From: Nocardioides sp. Root682
GTDB lineage: Bacteria; Actinomycetota; Actinomycetes; Propionibacteriales; Nocardioidaceae
Reading direction: 5' to 3'
Length of the DNA stretch: 64,000 nt
Assembly: GCF_001427795.1 (NCBI RefSeq)
Contig: NZ_LMHJ01000001.1
Span: 1,287,773-1,351,772, forward strand
Positions 8,073 to 17,311 of this stretch are shown in pieces. Every line of letters starts with the position of its first letter. Position 1 is the first letter of the stretch. Both the position numbers and the translations under genes were made by a program. A model generated the notes under the pieces. The model was not told the DNA's origin and ran no database searches. It saw nothing but the letters and a program-made list of their open reading frames with translations.

Positions 8073-8768
8073 TCAGTGCTGGAAGCCGTAGCTACCGGCC
8101 GCCTCGTCGCGGATGACCTTTCCGTGCTCGAGCTCGATGACTCGTTTGGTGAACTGGTCGACGATGCCGTGGTCGTGGGTGGCCATGACCACCGTCGTAC
8201 CGGTCTGGTTGATGTCGCCGAGCAGGTTCATGATCCCGACAGAAGTCTGGGGGTCGAGGTTTCCGGTGGGCTCGTCGGCGATCAGGATCATCGGCCGGTT
8301 CACGAACGCGCGGGCAATCGCCACGCGCTGCTGCTCACCGCCCGAGAGCTCGTCGGGCATCCGGTCGCCCTTGTCCTTGAGACCGACCAGCTCGAGGGTC
8401 TCCGGCACGACCTTGTTGATCTCGCGCTGGGACTTGCCGATCACCTGCTGGGCGAACGCGACGTTCTCGGAGACCGTCTTGTTGGGGAGCAGCCGGAAGT
8501 CCTGGAAGACCGTGCCGATCTGGCGGCGCAGTCGCGGCACCTTCCAACCGGCCATCCGGTTGATCTCCTTGCCGGCGACGTGGACGCGACCCGTGGTCGG
8601 TCGCAGCTCGCGCAGGACCAGCCGCAGCGCGGTCGACTTGCCCGAACCGGAGGTGCCGACGAGGTAGACGAACTCGCCCTTGTCGATGTCAATGCTGACC
8701 TGGTCCAGCGCAGGCTTGCCGGGGCCGGCGTAGCGCTTGGTGACCTTTTCGAAGCGAATCACTGACAT
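8073..8768 (-). CDS. ftsE: Cell division ATP-binding protein FtsE
   Basis: The 231-residue ABC ATPase begins [13 protein letters not shown]. Walker A (GTSGSGKST), the signature LSGGEQQR and Walker B (ILIADEPT) are all intact. It powers FtsX at the division septum. The ATG at 8766-8768 fits family length; the open frame runs 138 bases further upstream but into the promoter of the divergent gene at 8818. First gene of the ftsE-ftsX-M23-smpB operon. Confidence 0.97.
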   Translation of the reverse strand: MSVIRFEKVTKRYAGPGKPALDQVSIDIDKGEFVYLVGTSGSGKSTALRLVLRELRPTTGRVHVAGKEINRMAGWKVPRLRRQIGTVFQDFRLLPNKTVSENVAFAQQVIGKSQREINKVVPETLELVGLKDKGDRMPDELSGGEQQRVAIARAFVNRPMILIADEPTGNLDPQTSVGIMNLLGDINQTGTTVVMATHDHGIVDQFTKRVIELEHGKVIRDEAAGSYGFQH

Positions 8769-8804
8769 GACGGTACGCGACGGGCAAGCCGAGGCAGTGC
8801 CCAC

Positions 8805-8810
8805 TAGTCT
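8805..8810 (+). promoter_or_regulatory. -10 element TAGTCT for a leaderless mRNA
   Basis: TAGTCT ends seven bases before the GTG at 8818 and no ribosome binding site lies between. This spacing favours the GTG over upstream in-frame starts that would run into ftsE. Confidence 0.5.
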
Positions 8811-8817
8811 GACGGGC

Positions 8818-9450
8818 GTGTCGACGGTACTGCGCGCGCTGCTTCTCTCGGCGCTCCTCACCCTGGTGCCGGTCGGCATCGGAGTGGCCGTCTCCGACGA
8901 CACCACGACCGAGCGTCCGCCGCCCTCCTACGAAGGCACCGACCTCGCCGACTTCGACGCCGGCGCAGCAGTCGTCCAGCGGACGCCGTTCTGCGATCTG
9001 GTGCCGCCCGAAGCGGTCAAGGCAGCGCTCGGCACCGCGGGCGAGCTGACGTCGTACGGCAACGGCGAGGAGTCCGCGGCGCTCCCCGGCAGCGACGTGG
9101 CCCATGAGTACGGCTGCCTGTTCGCCTCGGCGGATGCCGTCGGACGGGAGGCACGCGGCTGGGTCTTCGCTCCCCCGGTCAGCGCCGAGCGTGCGTCCGG
9201 CCTGATCAGCGCCGCGACGACCAGTGTGTGCGTCGCGCAACCCGGCGCCCCCGCCTACGGCACCCCCTCGGTGGCAGTCGTGTGCACCGACGGCGACACC
9301 CGTACGGCGTCCTTCCGTGGCCTGTTCGGCGACGCCTGGCTCGCGTGCAGCCTCACCCTCCCGGTCGGGGTCACCGAGGCCGACCTGGTCACCCGCGCCG
9401 GCCGGTGGTGCGTGGCCGTCGCGCAGGCTTCTTCCTTCATGGCGTCCTGA
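8818..9450 (+). CDS. Secreted or anchored protein of unknown function
   Basis: The 210-residue protein starts with a hydrophobic segment ([22 protein letters not shown]) serving as signal or anchor, then an acidic linker and a compact domain with four Cys ([24 protein letters not shown]). [15 protein letters not shown] stretch resembles the opening of DUF3558-type actinobacterial exported proteins, but the match is loose. No lipobox or catalytic motif is visible. It is divergent from ftsE and has its own -10 element. A role at the cell surface is all that can be inferred. Confidence 0.75.
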   Translation: MSTVLRALLLSALLTLVPVGIGVAVSDDTTTERPPPSYEGTDLADFDAGAAVVQRTPFCDLVPPEAVKAALGTAGELTSYGNGEESAALPGSDVAHEYGCLFASADAVGREARGWVFAPPVSAERASGLISAATTSVCVAQPGAPAYGTPSVAVVCTDGDTRTASFRGLFGDAWLACSLTLPVGVTEADLVTRAGRWCVAVAQASSFMAS

Positions 9451-9539
9451 CCTGACGAACAGCTGGACCCTCCGGGACTTCGTCCCGGCCGAGTGACCCA
9501 CGCCTCAGGTGGGCCCCAGCCGGGCCGATCCGGACGCAC

Positions 9540-11303
9540 ATGGCTCAGGTCCTGCGCACGCTCGCGCTCCTGCTCGCCGGGCTCGCCCTCGCCGGCACCG
9601 GTGTCGCGCTGCCCGCGGCCGCGGAGGACACCGACCCGCCCGGGGCAACCGGTGGGACCGAGCCGATCGAGGTGGTCGACGACCCCGCTCTCGTGACCAG
9701 CCCGGACGGAGGAACCTTCATCCGCGACGAGTGGGGCGCCCCGCCTGCGGTGACGGCGAGCCGGGTCACCACGGACGGCACCGCCCTGGCCGCGGCCGAG
9801 CCGACGGCGTCGTACACGCTGGCGGAGACGTTCACCCTGCACAGCCGGCCGGGCGCCGCGCGCTCCGTCTACCTCGACTTCGACGGCGGGAACCTGCTCT
9901 CCACCAACTCGTGGCTCCTGAACGGGCTCACCACCCTGCTCTTCCCGGGCTGGAGCCTGGACGGCTCGTCGGCCTTCTCCGACGCCGAGCGCACCCTGGT
10001 CCAGGAGGTGTGGGCGCGGGTGGCCGAGGACTACGCCCCCTTCGACGTCGACGTCACGACCCAGGAACCGGCCGCCGGTGGCCTGTGGCGCAGCGGGACC
10101 AGCGACACGGTCTACGGCTCACGTGTCGCATTCACCTCGGGCAGCGCCGTGCAGAGCGCCCTCTGCGGCGGGTGCGGCGGGCTCGGCTGGATCGGGACGT
10201 TCGACGCCGTCACCCAGGGCGAGACCCGCAGCCCCGCGTGGATCTTCCCGTCCTCGCTGGGCAACCGGGCCAAGAGCATGGCCGAGGCCGCCTCCCACGA
10301 GGTCGGGCACAACCTCGGCCTCGCCCACGACGGCACGACGACGAGCCCCTACTACGGCGGCGGCACGCTGTGGGGCCCGCTGATGGGCAGTCCGTACTCC
10401 TCCGGCGTCACCCAGTGGTCGCAGGGCGACTACACCGCGGCGAGCAACCACGAGGACGACGTCGCGGTCGCCGGCACCAACGGCATCACCCTGCGTCCCG
10501 ACGAGGCCGGGAGCACGCCGAGCACCGCGCTCCCCCTGGCCGAGCTCCCGGGAGGCGGCGGTGTGATCACCACCCGCAGCGACAGCGACTGGATCGGCAT
10601 CGACCACTGCGCGGGCACGGTCACCGCGCGCGCCGACCCCGCGGCGGTCGGGCCCAACCTCGACGTGCTGCTCGAGGTCCGCAACGCAGCCGGCGCCGTG
10701 CTCGCGTCCGCAGCGCCCGCCACGGCCCGCACCACCGCCGGGGTCACCGGCCTGGGCGCCTCGGTCTCACTGCCCCTGACCGGCGGTCCCTTCTACGTCG
10801 CGGTCTCCGGTGTGGGGTCCGGGGCGGGCGGCACGTCCGGATGGTCCAGTGGTGGGTACGACGACTACGGCAGCCTGGGGACCTACCGACTCTCCGTGAC
10901 CGGCTGTTCGAGCTCGCTCACCGACCCGCCGACCGACCCGCCGACCGACGACCCGGTCGTCAACGACCCGCCGGTCGTCGTACCGACGGTGACGCGGCCG
11001 GGGACGACGGCCGCACCGCGGGTCGGTGCCGGCGCACCTGGCGGACGGCTGACCATCGGGGTGCGGTGGACGGCGCCGACGCGCACCGGAGGCGCACCCA
11101 TCACCGGGTACGTCGTGGCGGCCTACCGACTGAGCTCATCGGGCCGCGTGCTCGCGAAGGTGACGTCGACGGTCCAGAGCGCCGGGACGCGGCGCATCGA
11201 GATGCGGCTGCCCACCGGGCGCTGGGTGGTCCGGGTGAAGGCTCGCAACCGGATCGGGTGGGGTGCGCTGAGCAACCGCTCGGCTGCGGTCCGCCCGTGC
11301 TGA
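9540..11303 (+). CDS. Secreted zinc metalloprotease with C-terminal Fn3-like domain
   Basis: The 587-residue protein has a signal peptide (residues 1-28, ending PAAAEDT), a propeptide-like stretch and a reprolysin-like catalytic domain with HEVGHNLGLAHD at 253-264. The third ligand follows the HExxHxxGxxHD pattern. Beyond about residue 330 comes a beta-rich pre-peptidase-like region, then a Pro/Thr-Asp linker (DPPTDPPTD) and a fibronectin III-like end. It should be exported and degrade extracellular protein. It is a clear paralogue of the protease encoded at 22830-25010, sharing VAEDYAPFDV and SKPG/SRPG-type segments but with a different tail. The ATG at 9540 has no clear ribosome binding site. 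Confidence 0.9.
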   Translation: MAQVLRTLALLLAGLALAGTGVALPAAAEDTDPPGATGGTEPIEVVDDPALVTSPDGGTFIRDEWGAPPAVTASRVTTDGTALAAAEPTASYTLAETFTLHSRPGAARSVYLDFDGGNLLSTNSWLLNGLTTLLFPGWSLDGSSAFSDAERTLVQEVWARVAEDYAPFDVDVTTQEPAAGGLWRSGTSDTVYGSRVAFTSGSAVQSALCGGCGGLGWIGTFDAVTQGETRSPAWIFPSSLGNRAKSMAEAASHEVGHNLGLAHDGTTTSPYYGGGTLWGPLMGSPYSSGVTQWSQGDYTAASNHEDDVAVAGTNGITLRPDEAGSTPSTALPLAELPGGGGVITTRSDSDWIGIDHCAGTVTARADPAAVGPNLDVLLEVRNAAGAVLASAAPATARTTAGVTGLGASVSLPLTGGPFYVAVSGVGSGAGGTSGWSSGGYDDYGSLGTYRLSVTGCSSSLTDPPTDPPTDDPVVNDPPVVVPTVTRPGTTAAPRVGAGAPGGRLTIGVRWTAPTRTGGAPITGYVVAAYRLSSSGRVLAKVTSTVQSAGTRRIEMRLPTGRWVVRVKARNRIGWGALSNRSAAVRPC

Positions 11304-11317
11304 TCAGTTCGCGCTGA

Positions 11318-12436
11318 TCAGTTGGCTTCGGCGTTCTCTCCGCCACGACGCCAGCGGATGCCGGCCTCCAGGAACCCGTCGAGGTCTCCGTCGAACACCG
11401 AGGACGGGTTGCCGCTCTCGAAGCCGGTGCGCAGGTCCTTGACGATCTGGTACGGGTTCAGCACGTAGTTGCGCATCTGGTCGCCCCAGCTCGCCTGCAC
11501 GTCGCCACGCAGCCCGTCGAGGTGCGCCTTCTCCTCGGCCTTCTTCAGGGCGAGCAGCTTGGCCTTGAGCACCACCATCGCGCTGGCCTTGTTCTGCAGC
11601 TGGCTCTTCTCGTTCTGGCAGCTGACGACCGTGCCGGTCGGGATGTGCGTGAGGCGGACCGCGGAGTCGGTGGTGTTGACCGACTGACCGCCGGGCCCGC
11701 CCGAGCGGTAGACGTCGACGCGGATCTCCTCGTCGGGGACGTCGATCTCGTCGGTCTGCTCGAGCACCGGGACGACCTCGACGGCCGCGAAGGACGTCTG
11801 GCGGCGGCCCTGGTTGTCGAACGGGCTGATCCGGACGAGACGGTGGGTGCCGGCCTCGACGGACAGCGTGCCGTAGGCGTAAGGAGCGTGGATGGCGAAC
11901 GTGGCGGACTTGAGGCCCGCCTCCTCGGCGTAGGAGGTCTCGTAGACCTCGACCGGGTAGCCGTGCTGCTCGGCCCACCGCATGTACATCCGCATCAGGG
12001 TCTCGGTGAAGTCGGCTGCGTCGACCCCGCCGGCGCCGGCCCGGAGGCTGACGAGGGCCTCGCGGGCGTCGTACTCACCGTTGAGAAGCGTGCGGACCTC
12101 GAGGCCCTCGACCGCCTTCTTGACCTTCTCCAGCTCGGCGTCGGCCTCGGCCAGGGTCTCGGCGTCGGCCTCCTCGGCGGCGAGCTCGGCGAGCACGGCG
12201 AGGTCATCGATCCGGTCGTGCAGGGCACGGAACCGGTCCACCTGGCCCTGGAGGCCCGAGAGCTTGCCCGTGACGCGGGTGGCGTTGGCCTGGTCGTCCC
12301 ACAGGTCCGGCGCCGCCACCTGCTCACCGAGGTCGGCGATGTCGCGCTGCATCTGGTCGATGTCGAGCACCTGCTCGATGGTGCGCATCGTTGCCGTCAG
12401 CTGCTTGATCTCGGAGTCGTAATCGGTGCCTGCCAC
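11318..12436 (-). CDS. prfB: Peptide chain release factor 2
   Basis: The 372-residue protein is RF2: the SPF codon-recognition motif at 204-206 and the universal GGQ at 249-251 are intact. It ends translation at UGA and UAA. The family start [10 protein letters not shown] maps to GTG 12434-12436. An upstream open frame exists but is not conserved. TAACCT lies eight bases before the GTG with no Shine-Dalgarno sequence, so the mRNA is probably leaderless. There is no in-frame TGA and no slippery site, so the programmed +1 frameshift known in E. coli prfB is absent. It ends 14 bases from the convergent protease gene. Confidence 0.96.
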   Translation of the reverse strand: MAGTDYDSEIKQLTATMRTIEQVLDIDQMQRDIADLGEQVAAPDLWDDQANATRVTGKLSGLQGQVDRFRALHDRIDDLAVLAELAAEEADAETLAEADAELEKVKKAVEGLEVRTLLNGEYDAREALVSLRAGAGGVDAADFTETLMRMYMRWAEQHGYPVEVYETSYAEEAGLKSATFAIHAPYAYGTLSVEAGTHRLVRISPFDNQGRRQTSFAAVEVVPVLEQTDEIDVPDEEIRVDVYRSGGPGGQSVNTTDSAVRLTHIPTGTVVSCQNEKSQLQNKASAMVVLKAKLLALKKAEEKAHLDGLRGDVQASWGDQMRNYVLNPYQIVKDLRTGFESGNPSSVFDGDLDGFLEAGIRWRRGGENAEAN

Positions 12437-12547
12437 AAGGAGCAAGGTTACGGCCCCCGCGTACGACGGCGCGAACCCGCGGTCATCGTCGGCCTTCCTG
12501 CATCGATCGGGCTGCATCGATCGGGTCGATGCGTTTGACTCGGGGAC

Positions 12548-13480
12548 GTGAACGCCCTCCCGGTCCAGCTCGAGCTCCGCCAGCTGCGCCACGCCGTTGC
12601 GCTCGCCGAGCACCGCAACTTCGCGCGCGCCGCGGAGAGCCTCTACATCACCCAGTCGGCGCTGACCCGGAGCATCCAGGTGCTCGAGGCCAGGGTCGGG
12701 GCTCGACTGTTCGACCGTGGCCCGCGCGAGGTGATGCCGACGATGCTCGGCGAGGTCGTGCTGCGGCACGCAGCAGCGATGGAGCTGGCCGCCCGCGACC
12801 TGCAGCGCGACATCGAGCTGGCTCAGGGCGTCGAGATCGGCGATCTCAGGGTCGCCGCCGGACCGTTCGCGGGAGCCGTCCTGGTGAGCAGCGTCGTCGG
12901 TGCGCTGAACGTCGCGCACCCGCGTCTGCGGATCGAGGTCGTCATCGGGCCGTGGCAGGAGCTGCCCGAACGACTCCGGCAGCGCGAGGTCGACCTGGTG
13001 GTCGGCGACCTGAGTGACGTGGAGTCGCTGGCCGGCTTCGAGGTGCTCGCGCTCCGACCTCATCGGCAGCACTGGGTGTGTCGCGCCGGCCACCCCCTCA
13101 CCGAGCTGCAGGAGCCGACCCTCGCCGATGTGCTGAGCCATCCGTTGGCGGGCCCGAACCTGCCTGTCGACGTCCTGGCCTGGCTGCGCGAGCAGCTACC
13201 CGACGATCATCCGACTCCGCACGGTGGCCTGTTGACCATCACCTGCGACAGCTCGGAGGCACTCAAGCGCATCCTCACCCGGTCGGACGCCGTCACGATG
13301 ATGGGGCGGTTCATGCTCGAGGAGGAGCTGGCGACGGGCCGACTGGTGATCCTGCCGCACGTCGGGAAGAGCCTGCCCGGCCGCTACGGCGCTGCCTGGC
13401 TCAGCGGGCGCTCCCTCTCGCCGGCGGCGCGCTCGTTCCTCGACCTGTTGCTGGCGGAGGACGCGACGCGCACCGACTGA
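12548..13480 (+). CDS. LysR family transcriptional regulator
   Basis: The 310-residue protein has the LysR N-terminal helix-turn-helix ([20 protein letters not shown] through [13 protein letters not shown]) and a periplasmic-binding-like effector domain. The start is GTG 12548-12550, giving [13 protein letters not shown]. Unlike most LysR genes it is not divergent from a target here: prfB lies upstream on the other strand, and the secreted protein at 13638 lies downstream on the same strand after an AT-richer gap with palindromes. That downstream gene is the most likely local target, by inference. Confidence 0.9.
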   Translation: MNALPVQLELRQLRHAVALAEHRNFARAAESLYITQSALTRSIQVLEARVGARLFDRGPREVMPTMLGEVVLRHAAAMELAARDLQRDIELAQGVEIGDLRVAAGPFAGAVLVSSVVGALNVAHPRLRIEVVIGPWQELPERLRQREVDLVVGDLSDVESLAGFEVLALRPHRQHWVCRAGHPLTELQEPTLADVLSHPLAGPNLPVDVLAWLREQLPDDHPTPHGGLLTITCDSSEALKRILTRSDAVTMMGRFMLEEELATGRLVILPHVGKSLPGRYGAAWLSGRSLSPAARSFLDLLLAEDATRTD

Positions 13481-13494
13481 CCCCGCGGTAATGC

Positions 13495-13508
13495 GCAATC
13501 CTCATTGC
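13495..13508. promoter_or_regulatory. Palindromic operator candidate GCAAT-CCTC-ATTGC
   Basis: A perfect 5+4+5 inverted repeat sits in the AT-richest part of the gap between the LysR gene and the secreted propeller-like gene. Further short inverted elements (ATGCAT, and ATGC with GCAT) follow at about 13520-13536. The size suits a LysR-type site, but no experiment or second copy supports it. Confidence 0.4.
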
Positions 13509-13637
13509 TTCTCCAAAAATGATGCATTGGACGCATGGTGACGCAGACCCGATTCTGGTGTGGCCGCGGTCACAGGACCGCCGGCCGCTCGATCCGGCTC
13601 CCGAGTTCCGAGCGGTCCCGCCCAGAAGAGGAATCCC

Positions 13638-15158
13638 ATGCGCAGAACGTCCCCCCTCGCACTGGCCGCCACGGCCGCCGCCGTCGTGGCCAGCATCGCC
13701 GGCGCCGCCTTCGCGGACGTACCGATCCCGAACGGCCCCACCAGCACGCTGCCGTCGTACGTCGGCAGCCCGGCCACCGCGCAGCCCGTCACCGGGATCC
13801 CGACCATCCCGCAGAACCCGTACATGGCACCCAATGGCGCGTCGTCGACCCACAACGACAGCTGGCAGAGCGACGTCTACGAAGGCCCCGGCCCCCTCGG
13901 CAAGGACCCCGTACTCACGTCCAACGGCGGCTTCACCGGCGACTGCATCTCGCCGACCTTCGACCGTGACGGCCGCGTGATCAGCATCTGCAGCACGCCC
14001 ACCGAGCCCGGCCCGAAGCTGAAGATGTTCGACCCGGTCACCCTCGACGAGATCGCTTCCGTCAACCTGCCGAACCGCCCGGCACCACTGAACGGCATCC
14101 CGACGCTGAAGGACACGTCCGGTGGCGTCTACTTCTACATCGACAACGAGAATCGCGTCGTCAACGTCGCCCCGAACAACCACGTCCTGCGGTTCACGAT
14201 CGAGGAGGACGGCTTCGCTCTCGAGACCGACTTCGACGTCGCGGCGCACCTGAACACGGCGTACCCCGCCGGGGACTCCCCCAAGCAGCGCCTGGTCTCC
14301 GCGCTCCCCGACTGGGACGGCCTGATCTGGTTCGTCACCCGGTACGACGGCGTGGTCGGCACCCTGAACCCGGAGACCGGGGTCGTGCAGACCCTGCAGC
14401 TCGGTGACGGCCTCGAGAACTCGATCCAGAACTCCTTCGCGATCGACAAGAAGCGCGCCTACGTGGCGACCAACCGCCGCATGCTCGCCCTCGAGGCGGA
14501 CGAGGACGGCCGTCCCGTCGTGCAGTGGTCGGAGACCTACCAGAACGCGGGTGACGTGAAGCCCAGCCAGTTCGATGACGGCTCCGGCACCACGCCGACG
14601 GTCCTCCCGGGCGGCTTCGTCGCGATCACCGACAACGCCGACCCGCTGAACGTCGTCGTCTATCGCACCAAGAAGTCCAAGGACCAGGTCGTGTGCGAGG
14701 TGCCGGTCTTCGGCAAGGGCGCCAGCGCCAACGAGAACTCCCTGATCGGCGTCGGCAACTCGCTCATCGTCGAGAACAACCACGGCTACGACGTGATGGG
14801 TTTCCAGACCGGCGCGGTGCGGAGCAAGCCCGGCCAGATGCGCATCGACATCGACGCCGACAAGAAGGGCTGCCACGTGGTCTGGGCGAACGACCAGGTC
14901 ATCCCGAGCGTCATCTCCAAGATGTCACTGGCGACCGGACTGATCTACACCTACACCCGCAAGGTCGATGAGAACGGCGTCCAGGGCTGGTACTGGACCG
15001 CCGTCGACTACCGCACCGGCGAGACCGCCTTCAGCGTGCTCGCGGGAACGGGTCCCCGCTGGAACAACCACTACGCCGCCATCGCGATCGGACCGGACGG
15101 GACGCAGTACACCAGCGGGTTCCCCGGCGGCCTCTGGTCGATGCGCGACGGTTCCTGA
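13638..15158 (+). CDS. Secreted propeller-like protein of unknown function
   Basis: The 506-residue protein starts at ATG 13638 with AGAGGAAT just upstream and has a clear signal peptide (LALAATAAAVVASIAGAAFA, cut before DVPIPN). The mature part contains repeated beta-strand blocks of the form seen in PQQ/YVTN-type propellers (FDPVTLDEIASVNL, GTLNPETGVVQTL, VDYRTGETAFSVL, AIGPDGTQYTSG). I recognise no enzyme motif. It may be an exported binding protein or an oxidoreductase-like propeller. The LysR gene just upstream may regulate it. A strong hairpin follows the stop. Confidence 0.75.
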   Translation: MRRTSPLALAATAAAVVASIAGAAFADVPIPNGPTSTLPSYVGSPATAQPVTGIPTIPQNPYMAPNGASSTHNDSWQSDVYEGPGPLGKDPVLTSNGGFTGDCISPTFDRDGRVISICSTPTEPGPKLKMFDPVTLDEIASVNLPNRPAPLNGIPTLKDTSGGVYFYIDNENRVVNVAPNNHVLRFTIEEDGFALETDFDVAAHLNTAYPAGDSPKQRLVSALPDWDGLIWFVTRYDGVVGTLNPETGVVQTLQLGDGLENSIQNSFAIDKKRAYVATNRRMLALEADEDGRPVVQWSETYQNAGDVKPSQFDDGSGTTPTVLPGGFVAITDNADPLNVVVYRTKKSKDQVVCEVPVFGKGASANENSLIGVGNSLIVENNHGYDVMGFQTGAVRSKPGQMRIDIDADKKGCHVVWANDQVIPSVISKMSLATGLIYTYTRKVDENGVQGWYWTAVDYRTGETAFSVLAGTGPRWNNHYAAIAIGPDGTQYTSGFPGGLWSMRDGS

Positions 15159-15170
15159 CCCTCGAGACGA

Positions 15171-15210
15171 ACGAACGGCTGCTCCCGGACCTCCGGGGGC
15201 AGCCGTTCGT
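15171..15210 (+). terminator. Terminator after the propeller-like gene
   Basis: An 18-bp stem with one G-T wobble (15171-15188 with 15193-15210) and an ACCT loop begins 13 bases after the stop. The gene at 15240 converges from the other side, so it may serve both. Confidence 0.85.
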
Positions 15211-15239
15211 CGTGGTACGACGTGCGTCGTGTGAGCCGA

Positions 15240-15653
15240 TCAGCCGCGGGCGGCGCGGGCGAGCAGGCGCATCAGGGTCTGTGCGATGGCCGTCGCCGGC
15301 AGGACACCGACCAGCGGCAGGTCGAGCGACACGGAGTAGTCGATCTTCGTGCCGTCGGCGACCGGGGTCAGCACGACGTCACCGTGGTAGTTCTTGAACG
15401 GAACGCCGCTCACGGCCTTGTAGCCGAGCCGGGAGCCGGGCTCGAAGACGGTGACCTCCTCGACGATGGCCGGCATCGGGCCGGGCGCGTCGATGCGTCG
15501 TACGGCGCCCACGCCGCCGGGGGTCGGCGAGCCCTGCTTGTCGAGGGTGACCTTGATGCCGGGCCCCCAGTTGGCCATGCCCTCGTGGTCGGCGAGCACC
15601 GACCAGACGTGGTCGACGGGCTTCTTCACGATGGTGGTGGCGGTGGCGCGCAC
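15240..15653 (-). CDS. SRPBCC (START/polyketide cyclase-like) family protein
   Basis: The 137-residue protein begins VRATATTIVKKPVDHVWSVL and contains HEGMANWGPG, a characteristic SRPBCC opening (beta strand, then helix and a W at the pocket mouth). Such proteins form a hydrophobic cavity for lipids or aromatic ligands; some are cyclases, many have no known ligand. I chose GTG 15651-15653 because AGAGGAG sits seven bases upstream. No catalytic residue can be assigned. Confidence 0.85.
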   Translation of the reverse strand: MRATATTIVKKPVDHVWSVLADHEGMANWGPGIKVTLDKQGSPTPGGVGAVRRIDAPGPMPAIVEEVTVFEPGSRLGYKAVSGVPFKNYHGDVVLTPVADGTKIDYSVSLDLPLVGVLPATAIAQTLMRLLARAARG

Positions 15654-15791
15654 AGGAACTCCTCTGGTCGGCAGGCGGGAACAGTCTGACGGCTCGCGGC
15701 GGCACAGCGGGAGGCGTCTCGCCCCAGGGCTGCCGGACGTCATACGTTCCGGTCGTTCGAGCAGCCAGTTCGCATGACGTCCCGGACGTGA

Positions 15792-16232
15792 TCACTCCTC
15801 CGGATCGACCACTGCCGAGCCGATGGACCTGATCGTCGGGTTCTCGGGTGCCCCGGGCAGGCCGAGGGGCAGGTCGATCGGCGCCTCGAGCTCGACGACG
15901 ATCCTGTCGTCCTGGACCCGCACCACGGCGCGGATCCCCGGATGGTCCGAGGCCGCACCGACGTCACGCAGGTAGGCCCGCACGGCCTGCTCGGCCTCCC
16001 GGCGCGCGATGGTCAGGTCACCGGCGGCCAGCCCGTCGTCGTACGCATCGGAACCCTGGGCTCCGCCGTCGGCACCCTGCAACGCGGCGCCGTCCGCGAG
16101 CGCGTCGAGGCGCTGCCGGGCGAGGTATGCGGCGCTCGCGTCCACCACGACCGCCACCAGCAGCAGGACGATCGCGGTGAAGGCGAGGATCAACGGCGTC
16201 GAGCTCCCGCGCTGGTCATGGATCCGGTTCAC
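15792..16232 (-). CDS. TadG-like pilus-associated protein (Tad operon)
   Basis: The 146-residue protein starts VNRIHDQRGSSTPLILAFTA, the RGS/RG membrane-insertion pattern of TadE/TadG minor pilins, with one N-terminal span and an extracytoplasmic domain. Its GTG overlaps the preceding gene's stop (GTGA), indicating coupling. Last gene of the pilus operon. Tad minor proteins act in pilus initiation or anchoring; which one this is cannot be told. Confidence 0.85.
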   Translation of the reverse strand: MNRIHDQRGSSTPLILAFTAIVLLLVAVVVDASAAYLARQRLDALADGAALQGADGGAQGSDAYDDGLAAGDLTIARREAEQAVRAYLRDVGAASDHPGIRAVVRVQDDRIVVELEAPIDLPLGLPGAPENPTIRSIGSAVVDPEE

Positions 16233-16708
16233 CGGCTCTGCTCCTCGATCTCCTGGTACTGCCCGATCGGCACGGTGTGCTCCGCGCTCAGCCGGAAGGT
16301 CGGTGCGCCACTGCCGAGGACGTCGGGGAGCAGCGGCAGGGTCACCGCCGACTCGATCCGCACGGTGATCACGGAGGTGCCGCTGTGGCAGTTCTTCGGG
16401 TACGGCGAACAGGTGACCGAGACACGGACCGGGACCTCGCGCAGCCCTTGGTCGGCCAGCGCCTGCCGCGCGACAGCGACAGCGCGCTTCTCCCCGGCCA
16501 CGTCGTTGGGCGCCAGGGCGTAGGCACGGGCCGCCGCCCGGGCCGCACCACTCACGCCGAAGGAGCCGCGCTGGACCTCGAACACGGACAGCACGATCCA
16601 GAGCAACGGGAGCAGCAGGATGATGCTCATCCACACGATCTCGACCAGGCCGCTCCCCCGCTGGTCGAGGCGCACGCTCGTCAGGCGGCTCCTCAGCAAC
16701 GACGTCAT
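16229..16708 (-). CDS. TadE-like minor pilin
   Basis: The 159-residue protein has LDQRGSGLVEIVWMSIILL, the TadE-type cleavage/insertion motif (RGSGLVE) followed by one membrane span, then a soluble domain with a Cys pair (TCSPYPKNC) that could form a disulfide. It overlaps both neighbours by four bases, so it is translationally coupled within the tad operon. It probably assembles with the Flp-like pilin encoded upstream. Confidence 0.88.
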   Translation of the reverse strand: MTSLLRSRLTSVRLDQRGSGLVEIVWMSIILLLPLLWIVLSVFEVQRGSFGVSGAARAAARAYALAPNDVAGEKRAVAVARQALADQGLREVPVRVSVTCSPYPKNCHSGTSVITVRIESAVTLPLLPDVLGSGAPTFRLSAEHTVPIGQYQEIEEQSR

Positions 16709-17097
16709 CGCGGGCTCTCCTCGACCGCCCGGCCGGACACCGAGAACTCCACCGCCGGACCGCCGAGCCCGAGCGCCGGAACCTCCGCGTGCACGGTGAT
16801 CTCGATGCCCGGAGCGCCGTCGACGAGCACCTGGCGAACCTCGACGTCCCGGGCGAACGAGCCCGCCAGGGCGTCGTCGATCTGTGCGCGGGTGCGTGCG
16901 ACCCCGTCTGCCGGACCACGATCCGCCGTGGCCGCCAACCGGGCGCCCTCCGAGGCGGCGGCCGCAAGCGTCGCGCGGACGTGCAGCACGAGGGCGACCT
17001 GGATCAGCCCGAGCACGATCGGCAGCAGCACCACCAGGACGAGCGTGAAGTCGACGAGCGCCGACCCTCGCTGGTCCCGGCGGCGTCGCGCGGACAT
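16705..17097 (-). CDS. TadE-like minor pilin
   Basis: The 130-residue protein starts MSARRRRDQRGSALVDFTLV, again the RGSALV(D/E) motif with a following span (LVVLLPIVLGLIQVALVL). The ATG at 17095-17097 fits better than the upstream frame, which runs into the pilin gene. Domain and context match TadE. Its end overlaps the next gene by four bases. Acidic residues at the +5 position of the motif are kept (Asp instead of Glu), compatible with pilin-like processing. Confidence 0.87.
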   Translation of the reverse strand: MSARRRRDQRGSALVDFTLVLVVLLPIVLGLIQVALVLHVRATLAAAASEGARLAATADRGPADGVARTRAQIDDALAGSFARDVEVRQVLVDGAPGIEITVHAEVPALGLGGPAVEFSVSGRAVEESPR

Positions 17098-17099
17098 CG

Positions 17100-17282
17100 T
17101 CACTTCACGGAGTTGAGCGCTGACTGGAGGATGCCGACCAGCTGTGGCTGGGCCAGGCTCCACAGCGCGACACCGATCGAGATCGTCATGACCGTGACGA
17201 GGACCCAGCCGGGGACGTCACCGCGTTCGTCGCGCTGGTGCCAGCGACGACGCAGGAAATGGAGAACGGTGGAGGTGTGCAC
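17100..17282 (-). CDS. Flp-like major pilin candidate (60 aa)
   Basis: The 60-residue protein has a basic head, then DERGDVPGWVLVTVMTISIG and a hydrophobic stretch ending in a polar QSALNSVK tail. Size, position between tadC and the tadE genes, and a glycine before the hydrophobic segment suit an actinobacterial Flp-type pilin. The usual Glu five residues into the mature pilin is not obvious, so processing is unproven. GTG 17280-17282 has GGAAGGA upstream. If this is the pilin, the operon builds a thin adhesive pilus. Confidence 0.7.
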   Translation of the reverse strand: MHTSTVLHFLRRRWHQRDERGDVPGWVLVTVMTISIGVALWSLAQPQLVGILQSALNSVK

Positions 17283-17311
17283 GGTGGTTCCTTCCGAGAG
17301 TGCAACGCGGA

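Noticed and set aside
6558..8765. A 735-codon plus-strand frame opposite ftsE, ftsX and the M23 gene
   Set aside because: It runs across three recognised minus-strand genes and carries no recognisable domain.
11318..12436. Programmed +1 frameshift in prfB
   Set aside because: Looked for an in-frame TGA after a slippery codon near the 5' end; the frame is continuous from the GTG.
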